A stretch of DNA of 64,000 bases from Streptomyces sp. NBRC 109706 (lineage in GTDB: Bacteria; Actinomycetota; Actinomycetes; Streptomycetales; Streptomycetaceae), in NCBI RefSeq assembly GCF_000974485.1, contig NZ_BBOM01000004.1, forward strand, positions 1,135,423-1,199,422, written 5' to 3'. The first letter of the stretch is position 1, and every line of letters begins with the position of its first letter. Positions 36,598 through 45,481 of the stretch are shown in pieces. Under the pieces are notes generated by a model, which did not search any database, was not told the origin of the DNA, and was given only the letters and a program-made list of their open reading frames with translations. Made by a program: the position numbers and the translations under genes.

Positions 36598-37446
36598 GTG
36601 CTGATCACTCCCTCTGTCCGGGTCATCGCGCCCGAGGAGCTGAGCCCGGTGCTCGCCCTGCTCGACGAGGACCCGGTGGCCAACGCCTTCGTCACCGCCC
36701 GGGTGCTCGACTCCCGCCTCGAACCACCCTTCCTGGGCGGCGAGATGTGGGGGCACTACCGGCGCGGCCGGCTCACCGCCCTCTGCTACGCGGGCGCCAA
36801 CCTGGTCCCCATCCAGGCCGACGACGAAGCCGTCCGGGCCTTCGCCGCCCGCGCCAGGGCCCAGGGCCGACGCTGCTCCTCCATCGTCGGCCCGGTCCCG
36901 GCCACCGCCAGGCTCTGGAGCCTGCTGGAGCCGCACTGGGGCCCCGCCAGGGAGGTACGCGCCCGCCAGCCGCTGCTCGCCACCCGCACCGTCCCCACCG
37001 AGGTCGCCCCCGACCCCCGGGTGCGGCGGATGCGCAAGGACGAGATGCCGCTGGTGCTGCCAGCCGCCGTGGACATGTTCACCGAGGAGGTCGGCATCTC
37101 CCCGCTGGACGCCGAGGACGGCGGGCTGACCTACCAGGCCAGGGTCGCCGAGATCGTCGGCGCCGGCCGGTGCTTCGCCCGGGTGGAGGACGGCCGGATC
37201 GTCTTCAAGGCCGAGATCGGCGCCGTCACCCCCCAGTGCTGCCAGCTCCAGGGCGTCTGGACGGCACCCGACCGCCGCGGCGAGGGCCTGGCCACCCGGG
37301 GCCTCGCCACCGTGCTGCGGCACGCCCTGGCCGAGACCGCCCCGCTGGTCAGCCTCTACGCCAACGACTTCAACGCCCCGGCGCTCGCCGTCTACCGGCG
37401 GCTCGGTTTCACCGAGGTGGGCGCCCTGATGAGCGTCCTCTTCTGA
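36598..37446 (+). CDS. GNAT-family N-acetyltransferase with DUF4081-type N-terminal domain
   Basis: 282 residues. The N-terminal half (~1-130) is the DUF4081-like region (PVANAFVTARVLDS, GEMWGHYRRG). The C-terminal GNAT domain has the acetyl-CoA loop as APDRRGEGLATRGLA (~215-230) and the closing LYANDFNAPALAVYRRLGF strand-helix. Substrate unknown. The GTG at 36598 (VLITPSVRV) is chosen because it follows GAGG and matches the domain start; the ATG-like codons further up would add a basic tail. This gene regularly follows ispG in Streptomyces. Confidence 0.83.
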   Translation: MLITPSVRVIAPEELSPVLALLDEDPVANAFVTARVLDSRLEPPFLGGEMWGHYRRGRLTALCYAGANLVPIQADDEAVRAFAARARAQGRRCSSIVGPVPATARLWSLLEPHWGPAREVRARQPLLATRTVPTEVAPDPRVRRMRKDEMPLVLPAAVDMFTEEVGISPLDAEDGGLTYQARVAEIVGAGRCFARVEDGRIVFKAEIGAVTPQCCQLQGVWTAPDRRGEGLATRGLATVLRHALAETAPLVSLYANDFNAPALAVYRRLGFTEVGALMSVLF

Positions 37447-37472
37447 GGGCGGGCCCCGCGCATGCGGGCCAC

Positions 37473-37491
37473 CGGACGCGACGGGCGTCCG
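37473..37491 (+). terminator. small hairpin between the two acetyltransferase genes
   Basis: 7-bp stem CGGACGC/GCGTCCG with loop GACGG, 27 nt past the stop; directly precedes the -10 box TAGCCT (37502-37507) of the next gene. Confidence 0.4.
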
Positions 37492-37513
37492 CGCGGCGCG
37501 TTAGCCTCCCGGC

Positions 37514-38089
37514 ATGACACGTTCTCCTGGTGAGGCAGCGGTGGACGCCTCCGACGAGGTCACCGTTGGACCGCTCGACCTGGCCGCCCGGGTGGACGAG
37601 GCGCTGGCCGTCCAGGCCGAGGCGTTCGGGCTCAGCCGGGAGGAGGTGGAGGTGCGCCGCCATATCGTGCTGCGCCATCTGGCCACCCCGGGCGCCCGCG
37701 CCCTCGGCGCCACCCGGCGCGCCGACGACCGCCTGGTCGGCTTCGTCTACGGCATGCCCAACGACCGGGTGCAGTGGTGGTCGACCGTCGTGGAGCCCTA
37801 TCTGCGCCGCGAGGGCAACGAGGGCTGGCTGGAGGGCTCGTTCACCATCACCGAACTCCATGTGCTGTCGGCCTACCAGCACCGGGGCATAGGCCGCCGC
37901 CTGATCACCACGCTCACCGACCAGGCCAGCGAGCCCCGGTCGATCCTCTCCGCGATCGACACCGAGTCACCCGCCCGGGAGCTCTACCGCAAGCTCGGCT
38001 ACCGCGACCTCGCCCGCCGGGTGCTCTTCCCCGCCGCGCCCAGCCCCTACGCCGTGATGGGCGCGCCCCTGCCGCTGCTGCGTCCCTGA
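37514..38089 (+). CDS. GNAT-family N-acetyltransferase
   Basis: 191 residues. GNAT acetyl-CoA site is LSAYQHRGIGRRLI (~117-130), with TITELHVLSAY just before and SPARELYRKLGYRDL near the end. No RBS precedes the ATG, but TAGCCT lies exactly 6 nt upstream, so the mRNA is probably leaderless. Substrate unknown. It is convergent with the APH-like gene. Confidence 0.8.
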   Translation: MTRSPGEAAVDASDEVTVGPLDLAARVDEALAVQAEAFGLSREEVEVRRHIVLRHLATPGARALGATRRADDRLVGFVYGMPNDRVQWWSTVVEPYLRREGNEGWLEGSFTITELHVLSAYQHRGIGRRLITTLTDQASEPRSILSAIDTESPARELYRKLGYRDLARRVLFPAAPSPYAVMGAPLPLLRP

Positions 38090-38122
38090 CCGGGAACGGG
38101 CGCCGCGCCGAGCGGAGTTCAC

Positions 38123-38149
38123 CGCCAGCTGGCTCACAACCAGCTGGCG
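38123..38149. terminator. bidirectional hairpin over the stop codon of the APH-like gene
   Basis: Perfect 10-bp stem CGCCAGCTGG/CCAGCTGGCG with 7-nt loop; the loop contains the stop codon (TCA on this strand, 38134-38136) of the leftward gene. GAGTT/AACTC can extend it. Confidence 0.75.
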
Positions 38150-39063
38150 AACTCGAAAAGAGCCTCGCCGTCCGCCCGCCGCCCGGCGGCCGACTGCCGC
38201 ACCCCCGAGGCCACCCCCCGGTACAGCGCCCAGCGGCGCAGCCGCTCCGGATCGGCCTCGACCGAATCCGCCAGCCGGTTCACCCGCCGCCGCGCGATGG
38301 CGGCGGCACCGGGCGACGCCATCAGATCGTGCAGCCGGTCCCGCACCAGCCGCGCCAGATCGAAGGCCCGCTCACCCACCACCGGACGCGGCCCCACCGT
38401 CAGCCACCGGGCGCGCTCCTCGTCCGACGCCAACACCGCGCCCTGCCGGAAGTCCCCGTGCAGCAGCAGCTCCTCGGGCGGCTCGGCCAGCAGCTCGTCC
38501 CTGGCCGCCAGCGCCGCCTCGACCAGCGGCCCCACCTCCGAGCCCGCCACCGCCCGCAGCGCCGGCAGCTCCCCGGCCGTGTGCTCGGCCACCGAGGGGA
38601 ACGGATGCCCCTCGCCCGGCGCCACCCACAGCCGCCGCACCGTCGAGACGGCCTCCAACGTCGCCTTGGCGTCCGGCAGCGAACGCAGCGACGTCTCGCC
38701 GTGCAGCCGCTCCAACAGCAGCGCGCCCGCCTCGGGCGCCGCGTCCAGCGCCCGCACAGCGCCCAGACCGTCCCAGCGGCGCAGCGCCGCCAACTCAAGG
38801 ACGGCCGGCGGGGGTTGCCCGGGAGCGCCGGGGGCGAGCAGCTTCAACGCGGCCCGGGAACCGTCCGCACGGCGCACCAGCACCGCCACGCTGTCGCGCC
38901 CACCGGGCTCCACCACCCGCTCGGGCGTCACCCCGAACCGCGCGCACATCTCCTCCACCAGCGCCGGCAGCCCCGCCAACCAGCCGGCCCCGCCCGGGCC
39001 CAACGCCTCCGCCAGCCGCCTCGGCGGCGCCAGTCCCCGTGCCGACTCCATGACCTCAGCCAT
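38134..39063 (-). CDS. aminoglycoside-phosphotransferase-like protein, probable pseudokinase
   Basis: 309 residues, related to the APH(6)/hydroxyurea kinase family (PF04655 type): ALKLLAPG, ELAALRRWDGLGAVRAL and ALLLERLHGETSL match the kinase N-lobe, including the ATP-site Lys. In the C-lobe the catalytic loop reads LLHGDFRQGAVLAS, where the metal-binding Asn of HGDxxxxN is Ala, and the following DP motif is TVGPRPVVGERAFDL, where the metal-binding Asp is Gly. ATP-dependent phosphotransfer is therefore doubtful. Last gene of an overlapping operon with the DUF4439 gene (8-nt overlap). An antibiotic-resistance role should not be assumed. Confidence 0.75.
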   Translation of the reverse strand: MAEVMESARGLAPPRRLAEALGPGGAGWLAGLPALVEEMCARFGVTPERVVEPGGRDSVAVLVRRADGSRAALKLLAPGAPGQPPPAVLELAALRRWDGLGAVRALDAAPEAGALLLERLHGETSLRSLPDAKATLEAVSTVRRLWVAPGEGHPFPSVAEHTAGELPALRAVAGSEVGPLVEAALAARDELLAEPPEELLLHGDFRQGAVLASDEERARWLTVGPRPVVGERAFDLARLVRDRLHDLMASPGAAAIARRRVNRLADSVEADPERLRRWALYRGVASGVRQSAAGRRADGEALFEFASWL

Positions 39064-39517
39064 CCCCCTGGCTCTCCTCGCGATACTCCGTCAGACCGGG
39101 AAAGGCCTCCACCCGGCCGCCCCAACGGGCCGCCAGCACCGCCGCGTCACGCAGCGCGCCGGCCGCCTCGCGGCGCGCCTTCCCCTCGGCGACCAGCACC
39201 AGATCGGCATAGGCGCCCGCCAGCCCGGTCTCCAGCTCGACGGCCAACCGCACCGCCCCCGCCTCGTCGGCGACCTCGAACGGCAGCGCGTAGCCGGCGG
39301 CCGAGGCCACCGGGCTCGCGCCCAGCTCCCGCACCGTCCCCTGGAGCGCGTCCCGCCGCGCGCGATGCGCCTCGTACGCCTCCCGCGCCTCGCCGCCGCG
39401 CTCCTCGCCGAGCAGCGCGCCGACCACCCCGTAGCCGTAGACGGCGGCGTGTTCGGCGGCCAGCGCGGCCTGCGTCGCCTCCAGCGCCGGCGCCGCCTCC
39501 TCGTCGGCGGTCCTCAT
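39056..39517 (-). CDS. ferritin-like DUF4439 protein
   Basis: 153 residues, all-helical, Ala-rich. EATQAALAAEHAAVYGYGVVGALLG (in pieces) is the typical DUF4439 first helix with Glu and His that could bind a di-metal centre; EAHRARRDAL follows. No signal peptide. It overlaps the upstream lipoprotein gene (ATGA) and the downstream APH-like gene, so the three are one transcription unit. Function unknown; ferritin-like folds handle iron, oxidants or act structurally. Confidence 0.78.
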   Translation of the reverse strand: MRTADEEAAPALEATQAALAAEHAAVYGYGVVGALLGEERGGEAREAYEAHRARRDALQGTVRELGASPVASAAGYALPFEVADEAGAVRLAVELETGLAGAYADLVLVAEGKARREAAGALRDAAVLAARWGGRVEAFPGLTEYREESQGDG

Positions 39518-39999
39518 GCCCGCACCCCTTCCAACAGCTGTGCCTGGGCGGCGCCGGCCGCCGCCAACGAGGCCAGCAGCCTGGCCAGTTCGGGCGGTGC
39601 CTCGTCGAGCGCCGCCAACCGTTCGTCCGAGGTCCGCCGCTCGTCCTCGATCAGCGCGCCCACCGCGTCGGCCGGCTCGGCCGGCACCTCGGGGGGCGCC
39701 CCGGCCGGGCCGGTCGCCGAACCGTCGCTGAGCGCCCGCAGATGGGCCACGGCCACATCGCGGAACGGCGCCAGCGCCTCGGCCAGCGCCGGATGCGCCT
39801 CGGCCGTCGCGTCGTAGCGGGAGACCAGCGCCGTGCTCCGGCGAGCGGTCCTTCGCCGCAGCCCCTGCACGCTGACCGCAGACACCGACTGCCCGCCGGG
39901 ACGCGCCCCCGCGTCCGTGGAACAGCCGGCGACCGCGCCGGTCAGGGTGAGGGCCGCGCCGGCGGCCAGGAACGAACGTCTGGGCAGGCCCATGGGCAT
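39514..39999 (-). CDS. Tat-exported lipoprotein, ferritin-like helical (uncharacterised)
   Basis: 161 residues. Twin-arginine motif PRRSFLAAG (residues 6-14) and lipobox VAGC give lipidated Cys26. The mature part is helical and acidic with HPALAEALAPFRDVAVAHLRAL and EDERRTSDERLAAL, a spacing that looks like a second ferritin-like protein related to its DUF4439 neighbour. GGGGA precedes the ATG. First gene of the three-gene operon, divergent from rimP. Function unknown. Confidence 0.72.
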   Translation of the reverse strand: MPMGLPRRSFLAAGAALTLTGAVAGCSTDAGARPGGQSVSAVSVQGLRRRTARRSTALVSRYDATAEAHPALAEALAPFRDVAVAHLRALSDGSATGPAGAPPEVPAEPADAVGALIEDERRTSDERLAALDEAPPELARLLASLAAAGAAQAQLLEGVRA

Positions 40000-40269
40000 G
40001 GTTTCCCCGTTTTCCCGTTTTCCCGCAGTTTTCCGTGTCGGAGTGCCTCGTTGGGGCGGGCCGGCGTCCTCCGGCCCCGGCCGGGAAGATCACCGCCCCG
40101 TGAGCGTACCCGTGCCCTCCCGGTAACCCGGTGCCACCCCACCTCCCGGCGTGCCAGGCCCCAGGCCAAGGCGGTCGGCGATCCATCCGGCAGGCGATAG
40201 GCTGCTGGGACGAGACCGCCAACACGAGGGCCGTCCCACAACAGCAGACGCGGCCGAGGAGTCACCCGG
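40000..40269. other. divergent leader region upstream of rimP
   Basis: 270 nt. A TAGGCT -10-like box at 40198-40203 probably starts the rimP-nusA-infB operon; just after it CTGCTG/CAGCAG and GGGACG/CGTCCC (40202-40247) can pair into a leader stem-loop. RBS GAGGAG at 40257. No gene seen. Confidence 0.5.
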
Positions 40270-40794
40270 ATGAGCACCCAGATCGACAGGCTGCGGGAGT
40301 TGGTCCAGCCGCTGGCCACCCGGCACGAGATGGATCTTGAGGAAGTGAAGATCACCACGGCTGGGCGGCGCCGGGTCCTCGCTGTGGTGGTGGACACCGA
40401 CGACGGCGTGGGGCTCGACGCCTGCGCCGAGCTGAGCCGCGAGGTGTCGGAGGCGCTGGACACCACCGACATCATGGGCGGCGCCCCCTATGTGCTGGAG
40501 GTCACCTCGCCCGGCGCCGAGCGTCCGCTCACGGAGTCCCGGCACTACCGCCGCTCCGTCGGCCGGCTGCTGTGGCTGCGCCCGCACCAGGGCGCGGACC
40601 TCACGGCCCGGCTGACCGAGGTGGACGACGAGGGCGTGGTGGTCGAGGTGCCGGGGGAGAAGGGGCGCAAGCCCACGGTCCGCCGGCTCGCCTTCGCCGA
40701 GATCGCGAAGGCGCGGGTCGAGCTGGAGTTCAACCGCAAGGCGGACGACAAGCAGTCGGCCGCGTCCGCTGACGAGAGCCTGAAGGAGGCGTAA
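40270..40794 (+). CDS. rimP: ribosome maturation factor RimP
   Basis: Needed for 30S subunit maturation. 174 residues. N-terminal alpha/beta domain ([51 protein letters not shown]) and C-terminal SH3-like barrel with a charged tail. Start ATG with GAGGAG upstream. Opens the operon with nusA only 2 nt after its stop, the standard bacterial order rimP-nusA-ylxR-infB. Confidence 0.94.
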   Translation: MSTQIDRLRELVQPLATRHEMDLEEVKITTAGRRRVLAVVVDTDDGVGLDACAELSREVSEALDTTDIMGGAPYVLEVTSPGAERPLTESRHYRRSVGRLLWLRPHQGADLTARLTEVDDEGVVVEVPGEKGRKPTVRRLAFAEIAKARVELEFNRKADDKQSAASADESLKEA

Positions 40795-40796
40795 CC

Positions 40797-41798
40797 GTGG
40801 ATATCGACATGAGTGCCCTCCGGGGGCTCGTCCGGGAGAAGGAGATCTCCTTCGACCTGCTGGTGGAGGCGATCGAGTCGGCGCTGCTGATCGCCTACCA
40901 CCGCAGCGAGGGCGGCAGCCGCTCGGCGCGGGTGGTGCTGGACCGCAGGACCGGGCATGTGACGGTCTGGGCCAAGGAGGATCCGGAGGACCTGCCGGAA
41001 GGCGACGCCGAGGCGGAGCCCAAGGAGTTCGACGACACCCCGCAGGGCTTTGGCCGGATCGCGGCGACCACGGCCAAGCAGGTCATCCTGCAGCGGCTGC
41101 GGGACGCCGAGGAGGACGTCACCTTCGGCGAGTACGCGGGCCGCGAGGGCGATGTGGTGGCCGGCGTCGTGCAGCAGGGCCGGGACCCCAAGAGCGTGCT
41201 GGTGGACATCGGCCGTCTGGAGGCCATCCTGCCGCCGCAGGAGCAGGTGCCGGGCGAGGAGTACACCCACGGCGCGCGGGTGCGTTGCTATGTGGTGCGG
41301 GTGGTCAAGGGGGCGCGCGGCCCGTCCGTCACGCTCTCCCGCACGCATCCCAGCCTGGTGAAGAAGCTCTTCGAGCTTGAGGTGCCGGAGATCGCCGACG
41401 GTTCGGTCGAGATCGCCGCCATCGCCAGGGAGGCCGGCCACCGCACCAAGATCGCGGTGCGCTCGCTGCGTCCCGGGCTCAACGCCAAGGGCGCCTGCAT
41501 CGGCCCGATGGGCGGCCGGGTGCGCGCCGTGATGGCCGAGCTGCACGGCGAGAAGATCGACATCGTGGACTGGTCGGACGATCCGGCCCAGCTGGTGGCC
41601 AACGCGCTCTCGCCGGCCCGCGTCAACAAGGTCGACGTGGTGGACGAGGCGGCCAGGTCCGCCCGGGTCACCGTGCCCGACTACCAGCTCTCGCTGGCCA
41701 TCGGCAAGGAGGGCCAGAACGCGCGGCTGGCCGCCCGGCTGACCGGCTGGCGGATCGATATCCGACCGGACACCGAACCGGGCGAGAACGCCCGTTAG
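40797..41798 (+). CDS. nusA: transcription termination/antitermination factor NusA
   Basis: RNA polymerase-associated factor acting in pausing, termination and rRNA antitermination. 333 residues, the short actinobacterial form without the C-terminal acidic repeats. N-terminal domain, S1 domain (~125-195, [10 protein letters not shown] and [20 protein letters not shown]), then two KH domains ([20 protein letters not shown] and [19 protein letters not shown]). GTG start with AAGGAGG upstream. Followed by a strong hairpin before ylxR. Confidence 0.95.
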   Translation: MDIDMSALRGLVREKEISFDLLVEAIESALLIAYHRSEGGSRSARVVLDRRTGHVTVWAKEDPEDLPEGDAEAEPKEFDDTPQGFGRIAATTAKQVILQRLRDAEEDVTFGEYAGREGDVVAGVVQQGRDPKSVLVDIGRLEAILPPQEQVPGEEYTHGARVRCYVVRVVKGARGPSVTLSRTHPSLVKKLFELEVPEIADGSVEIAAIAREAGHRTKIAVRSLRPGLNAKGACIGPMGGRVRAVMAELHGEKIDIVDWSDDPAQLVANALSPARVNKVDVVDEAARSARVTVPDYQLSLAIGKEGQNARLAARLTGWRIDIRPDTEPGENAR

Positions 41799-41808
41799 TC
41801 GACCGGCC

Positions 41809-41838
41809 CGTGGCCCCGGCGGAAGCGCCGGGGCCACG
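41809..41838 (+). terminator. strong hairpin between nusA and ylxR
   Basis: 13-bp perfect stem (41809-41821 with 41826-41838) and GAAG tetraloop, 10 nt past the nusA stop. Without a T-tract it may terminate partially, be an RNase III site, or attenuate infB expression. Confidence 0.7.
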
Positions 41839-41908
41839 TCCGGAGTCGAGCCGATCGTCGGTGCCCGGCCCGTTCGTTGGGCGGGAGCACGGGGAGGTAG
41901 AATCCTTA

Positions 41909-42205
41909 GTGTCTGGCCGGAGCCATGCACCAGCCTGCCCTGAGCGCACCTGTGTCGGGTGCCGGCAGCGTCTCTTCCGGGACGGACTGCTGCGTGTGGT
42001 GGTGATCGAGGATCGTTGTGTCCCCGATCTTCGCGGTACGCTGCCCGGTCGGGGTGCGTATCTGCACCCCACGCCGGCCTGTCTTGAGCAGGCGGTGCGC
42101 CGCCGGGCGTTCCCCCGGGCCTTCCGGCTCCAGGGACCGCTCGACGTCGAACCCCTGCGATCGGCGGTCGGCCAGGCGACACCGCAGGAAACGCAAGAAC
42201 CGTAA
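41909..42205 (+). CDS. ylxR: YlxR family RNA-binding protein
   Basis: 98 residues; small cytoplasmic protein of the DUF448 family, RNA-binding and associated with RNase P or transcription control in other Gram-positives. The family hallmark ERTCVGCR is at ~residues 11-18, then [22 protein letters not shown]. The GTG at 41909 is chosen because it follows GGGGAGGT; an in-frame GTG at 41810 lies in the arm of the nusA hairpin and would add a low-complexity tail. Confidence 0.87.
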   Translation: MSGRSHAPACPERTCVGCRQRLFRDGLLRVVVIEDRCVPDLRGTLPGRGAYLHPTPACLEQAVRRRAFPRAFRLQGPLDVEPLRSAVGQATPQETQEP

Positions 42206-42219
42206 GACCGTAATAAGCG

Positions 42220-42240
42220 CCGTGCGGGTGGTCCGCACGG
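42220..42240 (+). promoter_or_regulatory. stem-loop in the infB leader
   Basis: Perfect 8-bp stem CCGTGCGG/CCGCACGG, loop GTGGT, 14 nt after ylxR and 37 nt before the mini-ORF array. Confidence 0.6.
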
Positions 42241-42277
42241 TAGGTACCTCGCGAGTTGGAAGTAGGTCGAGATTGCG

Positions 42278-42320
42278 ATGAGCACTCGATGAGTACGCGA
42301 TGAGTACGCCCGTGAAGTAG
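42278..42320 (+). promoter_or_regulatory. three ATGA-coupled mini-ORFs built on an 11-bp direct repeat in the infB leader
   Basis: An 11-bp unit occurs three times in tandem (42277-42287, 42288-42298, 42299-42309: GATGAGCACTC then GATGAGTACGC twice). Each unit supplies an ATG that overlaps the previous stop as ATGA. The reading frames are MSTR-stop (42278-42292), MSTR-stop (42289-42303) and MSTPVK-stop (42300-42320). The last stop is 46 nt before the infB GTG. No strong RBS precedes the first ATG (AGTAGGTCGAGA at ~42260). A translation-coupled leader that senses initiation is a plausible inference; no function is established here. Confidence 0.6.
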
Positions 42321-42366
42321 CGAAGGTCCGGCGGACGACCGACCCCCGGACCGTATAAGGAGCGAA

Positions 42367-45300
42367 GTGGCTAAGGTCCGGGTATACGAGCTCGCCAAGG
42401 AGCTTGGAGTTGAGAGCAAGGTCGTCATGGCCAAACTCCAGGAGCTGGGTGAGTTCGTCCGTTCGGCGTCCTCGACGATCGAGGCGCCGGTTGTACGCAA
42501 ACTGACTGACGCACTGAGTGCGGGCAACGGCGGCGCCAGCCGTCGGCCCGCGAAGCCGGGAGCCCCCAAGCCGGGTGGCCCCGCCCCCAAGCCGGGCGCG
42601 CCCAGGCCGGGTGCCCCGAAGCCGGGCGCGCCGCGCCCCGGCGCCAGCGCCCCCAAGCCGGCCGGCACCGCCCCGAAGCCGGGCGGTCCCGCCCCCAAGC
42701 CGGGCCCCGCGGCCCCCGCCGCGCCGCAGCCGCCGGCCCCGTCCACGCCGGCCGCCCCGGCGAACCCCGAGTTCACCGCCCCGCAGGGCGAGGCCGCGCC
42801 GGCCAGGCCGGCCGGTCCGCGCCCGGGGCAGCAGTCCCCCAAGCCGGCGCAGCGGCCCACCGGCCCCAAGCCCGGTGGCCAGCAGAAGCCCGCCGGCGGC
42901 AAGCCGGCCGGCCCCAAGCCGGGCGGCGGCCGCCCGGCCGGCCCGCGCCCGGGCAACAACCCCTTCTCCACCGGTGGTTCCACCGGCATGGCGCGCCCCC
43001 AGCAGGCGCCGCGTCCCGGGCCGCGCCCGGCCGGCCCCGCGCAGGGCGGCGCCCCGCGTCCCGGCGGCCCGTCCCAGGGCGGTCCGCGTCCGCAGGCGCC
43101 GGGTGGCGGCCGTGCCACCCCCGGCAATATGCCGCGCCCGCAGGGCGGCAACGCCGGTCCCCGTCCGGGCCCCGGCGGTAACCGTCCCAACCCGGGCATG
43201 ATGCCGCAGCGGCCCTCGGCCGGCGGTCGTCCCGGCGGCGGCGGTCCCGGCGGTCGCCCCGGTGGCGGCGGCGGTCCCGGTGCCCGTCCCGGTGGCGGTG
43301 GCGGCGGCTTCGCCGGTCGGGGCGGCAACCGCCCGGGTGGCGGCGGCGGTGGCGGCGGCTTCGGTGGTCGTCCCGGTGGCGGCGGCGGTCCCGGCGCGCG
43401 TCCCGGTGGTGGCGGCGGTTTCGCCGGCCGTCCCGGTGGCTTCGGCGGCCGTCCCGGTGGTCCGGGTGGCCGTGGTGGCACGCAGGGCGCCTTCGGCCGC
43501 CCCGGCGGCCCGGCGCGCCGTGGTCGCAAGTCGAAGCGGCAGCGTCGCCAGGAGTACGAGGCCATGCAGGCCCCGTCGATCGGTGGCGTGATGCTGCCGC
43601 GCGGCAAGGGCGAGGTCATCCGCCTCTCCCGTGGCGCCTCGCTGACGGACTTCGCCGAGAAGATCAACGCCAACCCGGCGTCCCTGGTCCAGGTGCTGTT
43701 CAACCTGGGCGAGATGGTCACGGCGACGCAGTCGGTCTCCGACGCGACGCTGCAGCTCCTCGCCGACGAGATGAACTACACGGTTCAGATCGTCAGCCCC
43801 GAGGAGGAGGACCGCGAGCTGCTGGAGTCCTTCGACATCGAGTTCGGCGAGGACGAGGGCGGCGAGGAGGCCCTGACCTCCAGGCCCCCGGTGGTCACCG
43901 TCATGGGCCACGTCGACCACGGTAAGACCCGCCTGCTGGACGCGATCCGCAAGACCAACGTCATCGAGGGCGAGGCCGGCGGCATCACCCAGCACATCGG
44001 TGCCTACCAGGTCTCCACCGAGGTCAACGGCGAGGACCGGCGGATCACCTTCATCGACACCCCGGGCCACGAGGCGTTCACCGCCATGCGGGCCCGTGGT
44101 GCGAAGTCGACCGACATCGCCATCCTGGTGGTCGCGGCCAACGACGGCGTGATGCCGCAGACGGTCGAGGCGCTCAACCACGCCAAGGCCGCCGATGTGC
44201 CGATCGTGGTCGCGGTCAACAAGATCGACGTCGAGGGCGCCGACCCGGCGAAGGTGCGCGGTCAGCTCACCGAGTTCGGTCTGGTGGCCGAGGAGTACGG
44301 CGGCGACACGATGTTCGTCGACATCTCCGCCAAGCAGGGCGACAACATCGAGGGTCTGCTCGAAGCGGTGATCCTCACCGCGGACGCCACCCTCGACCTG
44401 CGGGCCAACCCCCACCAGGCGGCCCAGGGCATCGCGATCGAGGCCCATCTGGACCGTGGCCGGGGCGCCGTGGCGACCGTGCTGGTGCAGCGCGGCACGC
44501 TGCGGGTCGGCGACACCATGGTCGCGGGCGACGCGCACGGCCGGGTCCGGGCGATGCTCGACGACGCCGGGCGGAACGTCCAGGAGGCGGGACCGGCCAT
44601 GCCGGTGCTGGTGCAGGGTCTGACCAACGTGCCGGGCGCCGGGGACAACTTCCTGGTGGTCGGCGAGGACCGCACCGCGCGGCAGATCGCCGAGAAGCGT
44701 GCCGCCCGCGAGCGGAACGCGGCCTTCGCCAAGCGCACCCGCAGGGTCTCCCTGGAGGACCTGGACAAGGTGCTCGCGGCCGGTGAGATCCAGCAGCTCA
44801 ACCTCATCATCAAGGGTGACGCCTCCGGTTCGGTCGAGGCCCTGGAGGCCTCGCTGCTCCAGCTGGACGTCGGCGAGGGTGTCGACCTGCGGATCCTGCA
44901 CCGGGGGGTCGGCGCGGTCACCGAGACCGACATCGACCTGGCGGCCGGCTCCGACGCGATCGTGATCGGCTTCAACGTCCGCGCCGAGGGGCGGGCCACC
45001 CAGGCCGCCGAGCGCGAGGGCGTGGACGTCCGGTACTACTCGGTCATCTACCAGGCGATCGAGGAGATCGAGTCGGCCCTGAAGGGCATGCTCAAGCCGG
45101 AGTACGAGGAGGTCGAGCTGGGCACCGCGGAGATCCGCGAGGTCTTCCGCTCCTCCAAGCTGGGCAATATCGCGGGTGTGCTCATCCGCTCCGGCGAGGT
45201 CAGGCGGAACACCAAGGCCCGCCTGGTCCGCGACGGCAAGGTGATCGCGGAGAACCTCAACATCGAGGGGCTGCGCCGCTTCAAGGACGATGTGACGGAG

Positions 45301-45405
45301 ATCAGGGAAGGCTTCGAGGGCGGTATCAACCTCGGAAACTTCAACGACATCAAGATCGACGACGTCATCGCCACCTACGAGATGCGCGAGAAGCCGCGCG
45401 CCTGA
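42367..45405 (+). CDS. infB: translation initiation factor IF-2
   Basis: GTPase that places initiator fMet-tRNA on the 30S and promotes subunit joining. 1012 residues. The N-terminal helical IF2-N domain ([20 protein letters not shown]) is followed by a ~310-residue Pro/Gly/Ala linker (~60-400; [10 protein letters not shown] repeats turning into RPGGGGG repeats). Then a second IF2-N motif and the G domain: GHVDHGKT at ~514-521, DTPGHE, NKID. Domains II-IV follow. GTG start with AAGGAG; leader with mini-ORFs and a stem-loop. The Gly-rich linker is coded by strongly repetitive DNA around 43.2-43.5 kb. Confidence 0.96.
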   Translation: MAKVRVYELAKELGVESKVVMAKLQELGEFVRSASSTIEAPVVRKLTDALSAGNGGASRRPAKPGAPKPGGPAPKPGAPRPGAPKPGAPRPGASAPKPAGTAPKPGGPAPKPGPAAPAAPQPPAPSTPAAPANPEFTAPQGEAAPARPAGPRPGQQSPKPAQRPTGPKPGGQQKPAGGKPAGPKPGGGRPAGPRPGNNPFSTGGSTGMARPQQAPRPGPRPAGPAQGGAPRPGGPSQGGPRPQAPGGGRATPGNMPRPQGGNAGPRPGPGGNRPNPGMMPQRPSAGGRPGGGGPGGRPGGGGGPGARPGGGGGGFAGRGGNRPGGGGGGGGFGGRPGGGGGPGARPGGGGGFAGRPGGFGGRPGGPGGRGGTQGAFGRPGGPARRGRKSKRQRRQEYEAMQAPSIGGVMLPRGKGEVIRLSRGASLTDFAEKINANPASLVQVLFNLGEMVTATQSVSDATLQLLADEMNYTVQIVSPEEEDRELLESFDIEFGEDEGGEEALTSRPPVVTVMGHVDHGKTRLLDAIRKTNVIEGEAGGITQHIGAYQVSTEVNGEDRRITFIDTPGHEAFTAMRARGAKSTDIAILVVAANDGVMPQTVEALNHAKAADVPIVVAVNKIDVEGADPAKVRGQLTEFGLVAEEYGGDTMFVDISAKQGDNIEGLLEAVILTADATLDLRANPHQAAQGIAIEAHLDRGRGAVATVLVQRGTLRVGDTMVAGDAHGRVRAMLDDAGRNVQEAGPAMPVLVQGLTNVPGAGDNFLVVGEDRTARQIAEKRAARERNAAFAKRTRRVSLEDLDKVLAAGEIQQLNLIIKGDASGSVEALEASLLQLDVGEGVDLRILHRGVGAVTETDIDLAAGSDAIVIGFNVRAEGRATQAAEREGVDVRYYSVIYQAIEEIESALKGMLKPEYEEVELGTAEIREVFRSSKLGNIAGVLIRSGEVRRNTKARLVRDGKVIAENLNIEGLRRFKDDVTEIREGFEGGINLGNFNDIKIDDVIATYEMREKPRA

Positions 45406-45412
45406 CGGGTGG

Positions 45413-45462
45413 AGGGCCGGGGCCGGCCGACGGGGGAAACCTCGTCGAGCCGCCCCGGCCCT
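45413..45462 (+). terminator. terminator hairpin after infB
   Basis: Outer 10-bp perfect stem AGGGCCGGGG/CCCCGGCCCT (45413-45422 with 45453-45462) and inner CGACG/CGTCG pairing, 8 nt after infB. Confidence 0.65.
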
Positions 45463-45468
45463 GCCCGT

Positions 45469-45474
45469 TACGAT
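45469..45474 (+). promoter_or_regulatory. -10 box for leaderless DUF503 mRNA
   Basis: TACGAT ends 7 nt before the ATG at 45482, and no Shine-Dalgarno is present (CTTCGGC), so transcription likely starts at the ATG. It follows the infB terminator. Confidence 0.5.
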
Positions 45475-45481
45475 CTTCGGC

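Noticed and set aside
38134..39063. Functional aminoglycoside-resistance gene
   Set aside because: Two metal-binding residues of the kinase site are missing and its neighbours are not resistance genes.
41810..41908. Upstream GTG (41810) as the ylxR start
   Set aside because: It lies in the arm of the nusA hairpin and adds a Pro/Ser-rich tail; the GTG at 41909 has a good GGGGAGGT site and leads directly into the family core.
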